The translations under genes were made by a program, and so were the position numbers. A stretch of DNA of 64,000 nucleotides, from assembly GCF_000759445.1 (NCBI RefSeq), contig NZ_JRMB01000001.1, forward strand, positions 2,108,001 through 2,172,000. Direction: 5' to 3'. The notes under the pieces are model-generated. The model did no database searches, had not been told where the DNA came from, and worked only from the letters and a program-made list of their open reading frames with translations. Within the stretch, counting starts at the first letter, position 1, and every line of letters begins with the position of its first letter. Positions 51,430 through 61,893 of this stretch are shown in pieces. This DNA is from Pseudomonas lutea (GTDB lineage Bacteria; Pseudomonadota; Gammaproteobacteria; Pseudomonadales; Pseudomonadaceae).

Positions 51430-52100
51430 TTCTTCTTGCCCTCGCCACGCGCGGCAGCTTTAAGGTCCGGCTTTGCGTCGGTGAGGTCGACGTCACGGTC
51501 GCCCTGCACCACTTCCACCAGCTTGATGGCTTCCTGCTCCATACCGACGACCAGTTCGTCGACCCGGCTTTGCAGGTAGCGGTGGAAGAAGATTGCAGGG
51601 ATCGCGACCGTCAGGCCCGAAGCGGTGCAGATAAGCGCTTTGCCGATGCCACCGGCCAGCATCCCGGCGTTGCCGGTCATGCCGCTGCTGGTAAACGAAC
51701 TGAAAATGTCGATCATGCCGAGCACGGTACCCAGCAGCCCCAGCAATGGGGCCATGGCCGCGATGGTACCGAGTGTCGCCAGGTAGCGTTCGAGGTCGTG
51801 AATGACCCGGGCGGCGGCTTCCTCGATGCACTCTTTCATGATCTCGCGACCGTGCCGGGAGTTGGCGAGGCCGGCGGCAAGGATTTCACCCAGCGGCGAA
51901 TCGGCGCGCAGTTCCTTGAGTTTCTCGGCGCTCAGCTGTTTGTCCTGGATCCAGCGCCAGACCTGACCCAACAGATGCGGTGGCGTGATGCGACTGGCGC
52001 GCAACGTCCAGAGGCGCTCAATGATGATTCCGACGGCGGCAATGGAACTCAAAATGATCGGTAGCATCATCCAGCCACCTGATTTGACCAGCTCCCACAC
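51426..52100 (-). CDS. exbB: ExbB/TolQ family proton channel
   Basis: 224 residues from the GTG giving WELVKSGGWMMLP; a second GTG at 52109 is three codons upstream. Three membrane helices are visible: WMMLPIILSSIAAVGIII, ATLGTIAAMAPLLGLLGTVLGM and ALICTASGLTVAIPAIFF. It overlaps exbD by 4 bp and forms the motor with it. Confidence 0.9.
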   Translation of the reverse strand: MWELVKSGGWMMLPIILSSIAAVGIIIERLWTLRASRITPPHLLGQVWRWIQDKQLSAEKLKELRADSPLGEILAAGLANSRHGREIMKECIEEAAARVIHDLERYLATLGTIAAMAPLLGLLGTVLGMIDIFSSFTSSGMTGNAGMLAGGIGKALICTASGLTVAIPAIFFHRYLQSRVDELVVGMEQEAIKLVEVVQGDRDVDLTDAKPDLKAAARGEGKKK

Positions 52101-52236
52101 AGCGACCACCCCCCGAAAAAAAGTGGTGCCACTCTAACATAGCGTCGGCCCCTCGCCGAACGTGTCGATGAATAACCAGCCCTCTTTCACTCTTGCCTGC
52201 TGCACCCCTGTAGGCCACGCCGGCCAGTCATGCCGG

Positions 52237-54452
52237 TTAGTCACGCCAAAAGCGTCGCGTGCTGCGCTCGGCGCTGGCGGCCTGATAAGCGCCAAGCCGC
52301 ACGGTAATAGCGCCCCGCTCGGCACTGTCGTGGATTGCCATGCCGGACCAACCATACCTGGACACAACCAGTGGATGGGGGTGACCGAACGCATTATTGC
52401 GGCCTCGGGAAATCAGCACCCCGTGCGCCCCGACAGCCCGCAGAAAAGCACGAGACGAGGAGCTGCGGCTGCCGTGATGCGGGGATTGCAGCCAGTGCGC
52501 GCTGACGTTGAATACGTCGTTGAGCATCGCGCGTTCTGCGTCGACATCGATATCGCCGGTCAGCAGCAGCCGTTCCCCGTTGGCCTCGACGCTGAGTACG
52601 CACGAAGCCTGATTGCCCTCTTCAGCGTGCTCCCAGATCCAGGTGGCGAACGTCACCTCATTCCAGGTCCATGTTTCTCCGTTGCGACAGGCCTGCGCCG
52701 ACAGCTCAACGGGCATGCGTGCAATGTCTCCCGCCAACACGCGTTTTACCGGCACGCCCTTGAGTATGGCTGCGGCGCCACCGGCGTGGTCGGAATCGGC
52801 ATGGCTGAGCAGCAGCGTGTCCAGCTGTTTCAGTCCGGCTCGGCGAATGGCCGGCAAGACCACACGCTCGCCAATATCGAAGTCACCGAAGCGCGGCCCG
52901 GCGTCATACAGCAGGGCGTGATCGCGAGTGCGCAGCAGGATCGCCAGGCCTTGGCCGACGTCCAGCTGCAGCACTTCAAGCTGACCGACAGGCACGCTCT
53001 TCTGGGGCGGGAACAGGCACAGCAACAGCATGGGCCAGCCCAGTGGGCGCAGCGGCAGGCCGCGGGGCAGCAACAACAGCAAGGCCCCAAAAGGCTCAGC
53101 GGCCAGACCCAGGGCGGGACGTGCGGACCTGTCCAGGCCGGAACGAGATCGGCAGCGAACACGAGAAAGCGAAACAGCCCTTCCATCGCCCCGCCTGCCA
53201 GCCACAACAGGCTTTCGCCCACGGGCGCGATGGCCAGCAGCAACGTGCCGAGCAGCGCCAGCGGCAAAATCAGCAGACTGACCCATGGCACGGCCAGCAG
53301 ATTGACCACCGGGCCGCTGATGCTCACGGGCAGGTTCAACGCCAGCAACACCGGCAACAAACCGACTGCGATCAGCCACTGCGCCCGGCTCCAGCTCTGC
53401 AGCCAGCTCCACGGACCGAGCCGTGCGCTGAAGATCAACATCAGGATCGCTACCGCCAGAAAAGACAGCCAGAAGCCGGGACGCAGGCTGATCAGCGGTT
53501 CCGCGATCAGCACCAGATTGAGCGCCAGCAGCAGCGGCCACGTCGTGCCCAGATGGCGGAAGCGCAGGCGCCACAGCAAAACCAGCCCCAGCATGATGCA
53601 CGCGCGCTGGACCGGCACCTCCCAACCCGCCAGCAACCCATAGGTCAGCGCGCCTATAAACGCAGCGATGCAGGCTGAGGGTAGCCACGGCAGAAAAGTC
53701 GGCCATGCGCCCCAGCGGGCCAGTCCGGCGACAAGTCCGTACAGCAAGCCGGCCAGCAGGCCGATATGGGTGCCTGATATCACCAGCAGGTGAACGGTGC
53801 CGGTGGCCTGCAGGGCTTGCCAGTCAGCGGAGCTCAAACCGGAATCATCGCCAAGCACCAAGGCAGCCAACCCGCCCTCCCGACCCTGCGCGTCGACTTC
53901 CAGCAGACGCTGACGAACACCGTCGCGCCAGTTGCCCTCGGCAGGCTGGAGCAGGTGGCCGTCGACCACGGTGCCGGTTGCGCCAATGCGCTGGGCCAGT
54001 AGCCAGGCCTGATAATCGAACCCGCCAGGGTTGACCAGACCGCCGGGGCGTTTGAGTTTGACCGCCAGACGCCACAGCTCGCCGCTGCCCACCGCCGGGC
54101 CACCGTACCAGCCAATGCGAATCTGCTGCGGCAGCCGCGAACGGCGGGAGACAGGGTCGTCGAGCTGAAACCGCACCACGCCATCAATCGTTTGCGGCAG
54201 ACCGGCCACGCGGCCTTCCAGCCAAAGGGTTTGCCCGTCGAGCCGCTCGGGCAGACGATCATCCATCGCCGCCTTTGCCGACACGCAGGCCCACGTCAAC
54301 CCGAACAGGAACGATGCCAACGGATACGTGCGAAACGGCAGCAGCATCAGGGCCACGACGGGCATCAGCAGCAACAACCAGACCGGCGGTAAGGCCGGTA
54401 GAAAACGCAACGTCAGTAATCCGAGCGCGAGCGCAATCATCCCTGTGCGCAT
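52237..54452 (-). pseudogene. comEC: ComEC/Rec2-type DNA uptake channel, split by a frameshift
   Basis: The coding sequence starts at 54452 (MRTGMIALALGLLTLRFLP) and reads through the OB-like N-terminal domain and the competence transmembrane domain (LLVISGTHIGLLAGLLYG, PVQRACIMLGLVL). At about 53085-53088 the frame breaks: CTT TTG GGG continues out of frame, while the other frame gives ALLLLLPRGLPLRPLG. One G is missing in the coding-strand run (plus-strand CCCC). The C-terminal metallo-beta-lactamase domain is then read in the second frame (LLSHADSDHAGG, SPHHGSRSSSS) to 52237. Every domain is preserved, so this is a recent loss or a homopolymer sequencing error. Confidence 0.85.
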
Positions 54453-54606
54453 GGGGCTTTCCTTGTCTGCGGGTGAAATCGACTCCCATGGCTTAGCTGA
54501 TGCTGAGGTGCACGCGCTTATTAATTGTCACAAAGTCTGAATTTCCGGCGGCGACTATCCGTGCATACTTCCCCCCAATTTCCCGCCCACCTCGCCGGAT
54601 TCCCGT

Positions 54607-55128
54607 ATGCCACGCCACCTGATCAAGCGGTACATGCCCGATCCGAACAGCATCCGGGAACACAAATCCTTACGTTTTCTTGGCCGGCTCCTGCATGACC
54701 CCAACCTGTGGCACCTCAATCGACGCTCGGTGGCGCGCGCGATGGGGATCGGCCTGTTCGCCGCCTTGATGCCGATGCCGCTGCAAATGCTGCTGGCCGC
54801 CGTCCTGGCGATCTGGGTACGGGCCAACCTGCCGATTGCCGTGAGTCTGTGCTGGCTGACCAATCCGCTCACCATGCCGCCGGTGTTTTATTGCACTTAC
54901 AAAACCGGTGCGGTGCTGATGGGTCTGCCACCCAGGCATTTTCCGGACTCGCTGAGCTGGGACTGGATCAGCGGGCAGCTGTCCACGCTGTGGCAACCCT
55001 TTTTGCTGGGATCAGTGGTAATGGGAGTCGTGCTGGGGCTGGTGGGGTACTTCGGAACGATGGCCTACTGGCGCTGGTGGGTCGGGCGGCAGTGGAAGGC
55101 GCGCCGGCAGCGGCGCAAGGTGGTTTAG
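54607..55128 (+). CDS. DUF2062 family membrane protein
   Basis: 173 residues. A leading cytosolic part and three hydrophobic segments (FAALMPMPLQMLLAAVLAIWV, LTNPLTMPPVFYCTYKTGAVLM, FLLGSVVMGVVLGLVGYFG). The DUF2062 motif P(M)PxQM and the NP-L-T-xPP segment are present. Function is unknown; it is divergent to comEC, a position it keeps in P. aeruginosa. Confidence 0.85.
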   Translation: MPRHLIKRYMPDPNSIREHKSLRFLGRLLHDPNLWHLNRRSVARAMGIGLFAALMPMPLQMLLAAVLAIWVRANLPIAVSLCWLTNPLTMPPVFYCTYKTGAVLMGLPPRHFPDSLSWDWISGQLSTLWQPFLLGSVVMGVVLGLVGYFGTMAYWRWWVGRQWKARRQRRKVV

Positions 55129-55165
55129 GGGAGGTTCCCAGCAAATCCGGGAGTGGCCGGAGGGC

Positions 55166-55252
55166 TCCACCTTGCTCGCGAAGAGGCCAGTACACTCGCT
55201 ACATATTCAGCGCGTGTAACACAGCCTTCGCGAGCAAGCTCACTCCCACAAA
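55166..55252. repeat. Paired REP elements
   Basis: CTTGCTCGCGAAG (55171-55183) and CTTCGCGAGCAAG (55226-55238) form an inverted pair. They lie between the convergent DUF2062 and ABC-2 permease genes and may form a stem. Confidence 0.8.
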
Positions 55253-55293
55253 GGGTTGCGCACTCGTTAGCGAGTCCGCGAGATGCCTGCAGA

Positions 55294-56073
55294 TTACTGA
55301 CGCATCCCGCGCCCGCTCACCAGCAAGCGCGCACATGCCACGTAGAGCACGATGGTCGCAACGACCATGAACGCCAGGGCGATGCTGATCTTGATGTCAG
55401 ACACGCCGAGGATGCCGAAGCGAAATGCATTGACCATGTGCAGCACCGGGTTGGCCAGCGACACGGTCTGCCAGAACGGCGGCAGCAGGTTGATCGAATA
55501 GAACACCCCGCCGAGGTACGTCAACGGCGTCAGCACGAACGTCGGGATGATCGAAATATCATCGAAATTGCGCGCAAACACGGCATTGATGAAGCCAAGC
55601 AGCGAGAAGATCGTCGCCGTCAGCAACACCACGATCACGGTGACGCCCAAATGGTGCACCTGCAGATCGGTGAAGAACATCGACAGGATCGTCACGATGA
55701 CGCCCACTGCCAGCCCGCGCAGCACACCGCCAATGGTGTAGCCGATCAGGATGGTGTGAGGCGAGACCGGCGAGACCATCAACTCCTCGACCGAGCGCTG
55801 GAACTTGGCGCCGAAGAAGCTGGACACCACGTTGCCGTACGAGTTGGTGATCACTGACATCATGATCAGACCCGGCACGATGTACTGCATGTAGGTGAAG
55901 CCACCCATGTCGCCAATCTGCCGGCCGATCAGGTTGCCGAAGATCACGAAGTACAGAACCATGGTGATCGCAGGCGGCAGCAGGGTCTGCGGCCAGATCC
56001 GCATGAAACGCCGGACCTCGCGGTAGACGATGGTGTTCAGGGCAATCAGATTGGGGCGCAGCTCCGAGCTCAT
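55294..56073 (-). CDS. ABC-2 type transporter permease
   Basis: 259 residues with six hydrophobic spans. The segments IMRSEVRRF-like YREVRRFMRIWPQTLLPP at the start and LTPLTYLGGVFYS (the ABC-2 signature near residue 170) fit YadH/DrrB-type permeases. It overlaps its ATPase partner by 4 bp. The substrate is not identifiable. Confidence 0.9.
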   Translation of the reverse strand: MSSELRPNLIALNTIVYREVRRFMRIWPQTLLPPAITMVLYFVIFGNLIGRQIGDMGGFTYMQYIVPGLIMMSVITNSYGNVVSSFFGAKFQRSVEELMVSPVSPHTILIGYTIGGVLRGLAVGVIVTILSMFFTDLQVHHLGVTVIVVLLTATIFSLLGFINAVFARNFDDISIIPTFVLTPLTYLGGVFYSINLLPPFWQTVSLANPVLHMVNAFRFGILGVSDIKISIALAFMVVATIVLYVACARLLVSGRGMRQ

Positions 56074-57002
56074 ATCGCCACCTTTGCCAGATTCTTTTCG
56101 ACCAGACCCACGAACAGCTCCTCAAGGCGGTTGGTTTTATTTCGCAGGCTCAGCACCTGAATGTTCTGCAGCGACAACTGACTGAACAGCGACGTGATGC
56201 CGATGGTTTTGTCGACTTGCACCTCAAGGGTGTGGTTGTCCACCAGCTGCACCGGATAGCCGTTAAGCTGAGGTACTACCTGCAACGGATCGCGCAGGTC
56301 CAGCAGGAAGGTCTCGACATGCAACTTGTTGAGCAGCGTCTTCATGCCGGTGTTTTCGATGATCGTGCCATGATCGATGATGCCGATGTTGCGGCACAGC
56401 TGCTCTGCTTCTTCGAGATAGTGCGTGGTCAGAATAATGGTGATGCCTTTCTCGTTGAGCTCGGTGAGGAAGGTCCACATCGAACGGCGCAGTTCGATAT
56501 CCACGCCCGCGGTGGGCTCGTCGAGGATCAGCAGGCGCGGCTCATGAATCAGCGCACGGGCAATCATCAGGCGGCGTTTCATGCCACCGGACAGCGAGCG
56601 CGAAGGCACGTCGCGCTTGTCCCACAGGCCGAGTTGAGTCAGGTACTGCTCGGCACGCTCCTTGGCGATTTTCGGAGGAATGCCGTAATAGCCGGCTTGG
56701 GTCACGACGATGTCGAAGGTTTTCTCGAACTGATTGAAGTTGAATTCCTGAGGCACCACGCCAATCGAGCGTTTGAGCTGCGCCGGGTTACGGTCCAGGT
56801 CGTTGCCAAAGATATTCACCGTGCCGGTGGTCTTGTTCACCAGCGTCGAGATGATCCCGATGGTGGTGGATTTGCCGGCACCGTTGGGGCCGAGCAATGC
56901 GAAAAAATCACCCTCGGCGACGTCCAGATCGATGCCCTTCAGGGCCTGGAAACCGTTGCCGTAGGTCTTGGTTAGCTGCCGGATGGACAGGGCTGAACTC
57001 AT
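56070..57002 (-). CDS. ABC transporter ATP-binding protein
   Basis: 310 residues from MSSALSIRQL. Walker A LLGPNGAGKSTTIG, the signature SLSGGMKRRLM, Walker B LLILDEPTAGVD, and the switch His in ILTTHYLEEAEQL are all present. The class is that of YadG, exporters with an ABC-2 permease. Precise cargo unknown. Confidence 0.93.
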   Translation of the reverse strand: MSSALSIRQLTKTYGNGFQALKGIDLDVAEGDFFALLGPNGAGKSTTIGIISTLVNKTTGTVNIFGNDLDRNPAQLKRSIGVVPQEFNFNQFEKTFDIVVTQAGYYGIPPKIAKERAEQYLTQLGLWDKRDVPSRSLSGGMKRRLMIARALIHEPRLLILDEPTAGVDIELRRSMWTFLTELNEKGITIILTTHYLEEAEQLCRNIGIIDHGTIIENTGMKTLLNKLHVETFLLDLRDPLQVVPQLNGYPVQLVDNHTLEVQVDKTIGITSLFSQLSLQNIQVLSLRNKTNRLEELFVGLVEKNLAKVAI

Positions 57003-57200
57003 GACTGAACACACACCAATAAAATGAAAAGGGGATGATGAACGAATACAAAGTGCAGTCGCCGGGCTGATGCGGGCGCTGATGTTTCACGCGCCGCGCC
57101 TCGGATTGCCCTGCGCGGTGACCGCCATTTTGCTGGCCGATGTCGCCCAAGTACAACGACATCGGTTGATAGTCAGTATTAACTCGACGCTTGCCTGAAC

Positions 57201-57824
57201 TCAGGTCAGCGCAGTCATGACGGCCTTGCGGTACGCCGGACGCTGTTGCAAACGCTCGTACCAGGCTTTGAGGTGAGCCAGCTCCATGCGTTCAATCGGC
57301 ATTTCGAACCAGGCATAAATGAAGCTGCCGAGGGGAATGTCGCCCACACCGAATTCGGCGCCAGAGAGATAGGGCTGACTGGCCAATGCCTGATCGACAA
57401 TGCTCAGCAGTTGCTCGATCCCGGCCTTCGCCGCATTGATCTGTGCCCAGTCCTGCTGTTCGACGGGGGTGCGCAACACGCCCCAGAACACTGTGCGGAA
57501 AGGACCTGCGAAGGTGGACGTGGTCCAGTCCATCCACTTCTCGGCCTGGGCCCGCTTCTGAGGATCGGCAGGATAGAGCCCGGTGTCAGCGCCATACTGT
57601 GCAGCGAGATAACGCACGATGGTGTTGGATTCCCACAGCACGAACGCCCCGTCTTCGATCATCGGCACCACGCCATTGGGGTTCTTGGCCAGATACTCGG
57701 GCTGGTCGTTGACCCCGAATGCGCCGCCGGCATTGAGCGACTCGTAGTCGAGCCCCAGTTCTTCGGCGATCCACAGCGCCTTGCGCACATTGGATGAGTT
57801 CTTGCGGCCCCAGATCTTCAACAT
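57201..57824 (-). CDS. Glutathione S-transferase family protein
   Basis: 207 residues. The N-terminal thioredoxin-like domain has SSNVRKALWIAEELGLDYE and NPNGVVPMIEDG with the cis-Pro; the alpha-helical C-terminal domain ends with the region FGVGDIPLGSF. The SSN at the start suggests a Ser-type active site. Function in detoxification is inferred from the family only. It is divergent from fadE. Confidence 0.9.
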   Translation of the reverse strand: MLKIWGRKNSSNVRKALWIAEELGLDYESLNAGGAFGVNDQPEYLAKNPNGVVPMIEDGAFVLWESNTIVRYLAAQYGADTGLYPADPQKRAQAEKWMDWTTSTFAGPFRTVFWGVLRTPVEQQDWAQINAAKAGIEQLLSIVDQALASQPYLSGAEFGVGDIPLGSFIYAWFEMPIERMELAHLKAWYERLQQRPAYRKAVMTALT

Positions 57825-58034
57825 GGTGGTCTATCTCCGTGTGGTCAACGCGCTGTGAGGATTTTTGCGGCCACAGTCTACTCCGGGATGCGGGTGTTCA
57901 AGCCACAACTTCCTGCGCATCGGCCAGCGCACGAACTCCCTTGGTAGCATGGGGTCACTATCGATGCGCGGGCCAGAGCGGCCGACTGCGCCGTCGGTTG
58001 CGCTGATCGCCGCCGCCATCATGGAGGGCTGTTT

Positions 58035-60479
58035 ATGCTGTTGTTGTGGATTGTCGTGTTGGTAGTCGGCGTGGCCTGGTTGGCCCACCGGAGAATTGCG
58101 CCCTTCCCTGCCCTGGGCATCGTCGCCGTTTACTTGCTGGCGATGGGCGCATTCAGCCATGCCCACGGCTGGATGGTCATCCCTTGGCTGCTGTGGCTGG
58201 GTGTCGCGCTGTTTCTCGCGCTGCCCGACCTGCGCCGGCGGCATTTCAGTGCGCCAATGTTCACGTGGTTTCAAAAGGTGCTGCCGCCGATGTCGGCCAC
58301 CGAGCGCGACGCCATCGACGCCGGCACGGTCTGGTGGGATGGCGAGCTGTTCAGCGGCCGTCCGGACTGGAACACTCTGCTCAGCTATCCGAAAAGCCAG
58401 CTGACTGAAGAAGAACAGGCGTTCCTCGACGGCCCGACAGAAGCGCTGTGCGCCATGGTCAGCGACTGGGAGATTGGCCAGGCGATGGACCTGCCGCCTG
58501 AGGCCTGGGCGCATATCAAGGCACATGGCTTCTTCGCCCTGATTATTCCCAAAGAGTACGGTGGCAAGGGGTTCTCCGCCTATGCTCACTCACAAGTGGC
58601 CATGAAGCTGGCCACCCGTAGCGGCGACCTCGCGTCCACGGTCATGGTGCCCAACTCGCTGGGCCCGGCCGAGCTGCTGCTGCATTACGGCACCGACGAA
58701 CAACGCAACCATTACCTGCCGCGCCTGGCGCGTGGCGACGACATCCCCTGCTTCGCGCTGACCGGCCCGCTTGCTGGTTCCGACGCAGGTGCAATGCCGG
58801 ACACGGGCATTATCTGCAAAGGCCAGTGGAAAGGTGAGGAAGTCATCGGCCTGCGCCTGACGTGGGAAAAGCGTTACATCACCCTCGGCCCGGTCGCGAC
58901 CTTGCTGGGCCTGGCGTTCAAGGCTTACGACCCTGAGCATCTACTCGGCGACAAGGCAGACCTGGGAATTACTCTGGCGCTGATTCCTACGGACACCCCC
59001 GGTGTTGAAATCGGCCGCCGGCATGTGCCGCTGGGCGCGGCATTCATGAATGGCCCCAACTCGGGCAAGGATGTGTTTATCCCGCTGGAGTACCTCATCG
59101 GCGGTCAAGACATGCTCGGCAAGGGCTGGATGATGCTGATGAACTGCCTGTCGGTGGGACGATCGATTTCCCTGCCGGCAGTGGGCACCGGCGCAGCCAA
59201 GTTCACCAGTCTGGTGACGGGCCAGTACACACAGGTTCGCGAGCAATTCAACGTGCCACTGGCGGCGTTCGAAGGCATTCAGGAATCCCTTGCGCGCATC
59301 GGTGGCAACGCTTGGCTGATGGACAGCGCGCGCATTCTGACCGCCAACGCGGTGGACCTGGGCGAGAAGCCTTCGGTGCTGTCGGCGATTCTGAAGTACC
59401 ACCTCACAGAGCGCGGCCGCGACTGCATCACCCATGCCATGGACGTGCATGGCGGCAAAGGCATCATCATGGGCCCGAACAACTATCTGGGTCGCTCGTG
59501 GCAGGGAGCGCCGATCTTCATCACGGTCGAAGGCGCGAACATTCTCTCGCGCAACCTGATGATCTTCGGTCAGGGCGCCATTCGCTGCCATCCGTTCGTG
59601 CTGAGGGAAATGGCCCTCGCCGGTCGTACGGATCGTGACCGCGCCGTGGTGGAATTTGACGGCCTGTTGATGCAACACATCGGATTCGCCGTACGCAACG
59701 CGGCCAGCACGCTGGTGCTGAACCTGGGCCTGGGTCACTTCGACAGCGTACCCGGCGACCGCCTGAGTCAGGGTTACTATAGGGCGCTCAACCGTCAAGC
59801 CGCCGCTTTCGCCATGCTCGCCGATCTGAGCATGATGTTGCTGGGCGGTGAGCTGAAGCGGCGCGAGCGGCTGTCGGCGCGCCTCGGCGATGTGCTGAGC
59901 CATATGTACCTGGCGTCGGCATCCCTCAAGCGCTACCACGATCTGGATTATCCCGAAGCCTTGGCGCCGCTGTTCTGCTGGTCCATGGAAGAGGCGCTGG
60001 GTGAGGCCGAACGTGCACTTGATGAACTGCTTAGCAATTTCCCGAACCGGGTAATGGGCGCGATGTTGCGGGTGATCGTGTTCCCGTTTGGTCGTCGCCA
60101 CAAAGGGCCGTCGGACCGGCTTGATGCGCAAGTGGCGGAAATCCTGGGTCGCAGCAAGGGTGATCCGGCTCTGGAATCGGTGCTCGCCGGCTGCTATCGC
60201 CCGACGGATGCGGACGACCCGGTGGGCGCGTTGCAGCACGCAAGCGATTTGCTGAATGGCGCCAGGGCCGTGCGCAGCAAGCTGTATCACGCGGTGAAGA
60301 GCGGTCAGGTGAAGCCGGCGGGCGGTGAGCATCTGATCGATGCCGCACTTAATGCTGGCGTGCTGCTGCCTGCGGAAGCACAAACGCTGCGGGAAGCCGA
60401 GGCGGCCCGTCGCAAGGTCATCGATGTGGATGACTTTGCCAAGGAAGCGTTGCTCGCCACCGAAGGCAAAACCCGCTGA
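58035..60479 (+). CDS. fadE: Acyl-CoA dehydrogenase (FadE type)
   Basis: 814 residues, the same length as E. coli FadE. The N-terminus has two or three hydrophobic helices (LLLWIVVLVVGVAWLA and MVIPWLLWLGVALFLAL), and the dehydrogenase core follows with IIPKEYGGKGFSAYAH, MVPNSLGPAELLLHYGTDEQ, and ALTGPLAGSDAG. Further on are ITHAMDVHGGKGI and NYLGR. FAD-dependent first oxidation step of beta-oxidation. It is followed by two small genes in the same order as near PA2815 in P. aeruginosa. Confidence 0.95.
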   Translation: MLLLWIVVLVVGVAWLAHRRIAPFPALGIVAVYLLAMGAFSHAHGWMVIPWLLWLGVALFLALPDLRRRHFSAPMFTWFQKVLPPMSATERDAIDAGTVWWDGELFSGRPDWNTLLSYPKSQLTEEEQAFLDGPTEALCAMVSDWEIGQAMDLPPEAWAHIKAHGFFALIIPKEYGGKGFSAYAHSQVAMKLATRSGDLASTVMVPNSLGPAELLLHYGTDEQRNHYLPRLARGDDIPCFALTGPLAGSDAGAMPDTGIICKGQWKGEEVIGLRLTWEKRYITLGPVATLLGLAFKAYDPEHLLGDKADLGITLALIPTDTPGVEIGRRHVPLGAAFMNGPNSGKDVFIPLEYLIGGQDMLGKGWMMLMNCLSVGRSISLPAVGTGAAKFTSLVTGQYTQVREQFNVPLAAFEGIQESLARIGGNAWLMDSARILTANAVDLGEKPSVLSAILKYHLTERGRDCITHAMDVHGGKGIIMGPNNYLGRSWQGAPIFITVEGANILSRNLMIFGQGAIRCHPFVLREMALAGRTDRDRAVVEFDGLLMQHIGFAVRNAASTLVLNLGLGHFDSVPGDRLSQGYYRALNRQAAAFAMLADLSMMLLGGELKRRERLSARLGDVLSHMYLASASLKRYHDLDYPEALAPLFCWSMEEALGEAERALDELLSNFPNRVMGAMLRVIVFPFGRRHKGPSDRLDAQVAEILGRSKGDPALESVLAGCYRPTDADDPVGALQHASDLLNGARAVRSKLYHAVKSGQVKPAGGEHLIDAALNAGVLLPAEAQTLREAEAARRKVIDVDDFAKEALLATEGKTR

Positions 60480-60706
60480 TCGCCGTCAATATGTAGAGCT
60501 GCGCTTGCCCGCGATGGCGGTGACACAGTCGATGAAAACCAGTCGACTGTGTCAGGCTTTCTCGGCCAAGGTCCCCCCTGCATCTATCGCTGCGCAGTCT
60601 AGTCAGCCTGTCGCAAGCCTGAACACGACTTACGTCTACATACACCGGACGAGAGAATTGTCCTACACTCCTTGGTAACAACAAGAAAACACCAAGGGGA
60701 CGCATC

Positions 60707-60910
60707 ATGATTGACCATCGCATGACTCATCGCTGCCTGCTTGCCGACATCGCCTCGGGTGAAGACCTTTACAGCGGCGCGCCTTCACAAACCCTGCAAA
60801 CCCTGCTGATGATTGGCTTCGTCACCCGTCTCCCGAGCCCGGACCACACCTACGCTCACTTCGCGCTCACCGAAGCAGGTCATCGGTATCTGGCGGGATT
60901 GTGGCATTGA
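60707..60910 (+). CDS. Small conserved-looking protein, 67 residues
   Basis: Begins MIDHRMTHRCLLADIA and ends FALTEAGHRYLAGL. A strong AAGGGGA ribosome site precedes the ATG by 6 bases. The C-terminal TEAGHRYL resembles the last helix of a small winged-helix protein. I do not recognise a family by name. It is placed after fadE, where P. aeruginosa has a small gene of similar size. Confidence 0.7.
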   Translation: MIDHRMTHRCLLADIASGEDLYSGAPSQTLQTLLMIGFVTRLPSPDHTYAHFALTEAGHRYLAGLWH

Positions 60911-60974
60911 GATAGCGGCAGGCATCGGGGGCCTCTATACTCCCCCGCCTGTTTTTGTCTCTGAGGGCTTCATC

Positions 60975-61385
60975 ATGGCCGACGCCAATCTCGACCACAC
61001 AATGAATCTGCTGCTGCACCTTCGCGGCATCCTGGTCGCGCTGGGAGAGGCCGAGCAGGTCCCCGAGGAAAGTCATGCGCTGTTCCTCGAACGTTACGAC
61101 GAGCTACTGACCCTCCTGCCAGCTGACCCTATCGAAAGCCAGTATCTGGGCCAGGACTTGCTGTGTCAGGTGATTCAGCGCTATCCGCAGATTGCCCATC
61201 TCGTGCCGCGCGACCTGTTGTGGTACTTCGCCGGCGACTGCCTGCATTTCATGCCGGACGATGAGATCGACCTCTACACGGCGTTGGAAGAGCGCCGCCA
61301 CGAAGCCGCCGAGAACGACGAGCCGTTTGACTGGAATCAGGAAAAGCAGCTGCTGGCGATGTCGCAGAGCGAATCGAAGCACTGA
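60975..61385 (+). CDS. Conserved hypothetical protein, PA2817-like
   Basis: 136 residues from MADANLDHTMNLLLHLRG. A predicted all-helical, acidic protein with YLGQDLLCQVIQRYPQIAHLVPRDLLWYFAGDCLHFMPDDEI as its core. In P. aeruginosa a protein of this size follows fadE and a small gene (PA2815-2817); the function is unknown. It ends with a short linker before a repeat-rich region. Confidence 0.8.
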   Translation: MADANLDHTMNLLLHLRGILVALGEAEQVPEESHALFLERYDELLTLLPADPIESQYLGQDLLCQVIQRYPQIAHLVPRDLLWYFAGDCLHFMPDDEIDLYTALEERRHEAAENDEPFDWNQEKQLLAMSQSESKH

Positions 61386-61499
61386 CAGGCGTTGAGTTTT
61401 AGCCTCCAGTGCGAGGCCCAGGCAAGACGCAAATCGACCGCCCCCCTGTAAAAGCGGGCTTGCTGGCGAACTCGGTGTGTCAGGCATTTAAATGACCCA

Positions 61500-61885
61500 G
61501 GTATATCGCGTTCGCGGGCAAGCGCGCTCCTACAGGTATCGCAGCATGGCGCGCGTCGCGGGTTGAATGCCCGGACCTCATCTGATGGCCGAGTTTGGCG
61601 CCATCGCCCCGCTTTTGCAGGAGCGCGCTTGCCCGCGATTGAGTTTTTCCAGCGCTAGAGATGTGGCGTATCAACTGGCCTCTTCGCGGGCAAGCGCGCT
61701 CCTACAGGTATCGCAGCATGGCGCGCGTCGCGGGTTGAATGCCCGGACCTCAGCTGATGGCCGAGATTGGTGCCATTGCCCGGCTTCTGTAGGAGCGCGC
61801 TTGCCCGCGAATGGATTTTTCCAGCGCTAGAGATGCGGCGTATCAACTGACCTCTTCGCGGGCAAGCGCGCTCCTACAATGTCGG
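61500..61885. repeat. REP cluster with a 172-bp tandem duplication
   Basis: Five Pseudomonas REP cores GCGGGCAAGCGCGCTCCTACA, in alternating orientation, lie at about 61512-61535, 61617-61640, 61685-61706, 61788-61811 and 61857-61878. The segment starting GTATCGCAGCATGGCG at 61536 recurs at 61708, 172 bp later, and includes REP copies and spacer. It follows the PA2817-like gene. Confidence 0.9.
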
Positions 61886-61893
61886 GTGCCGGG

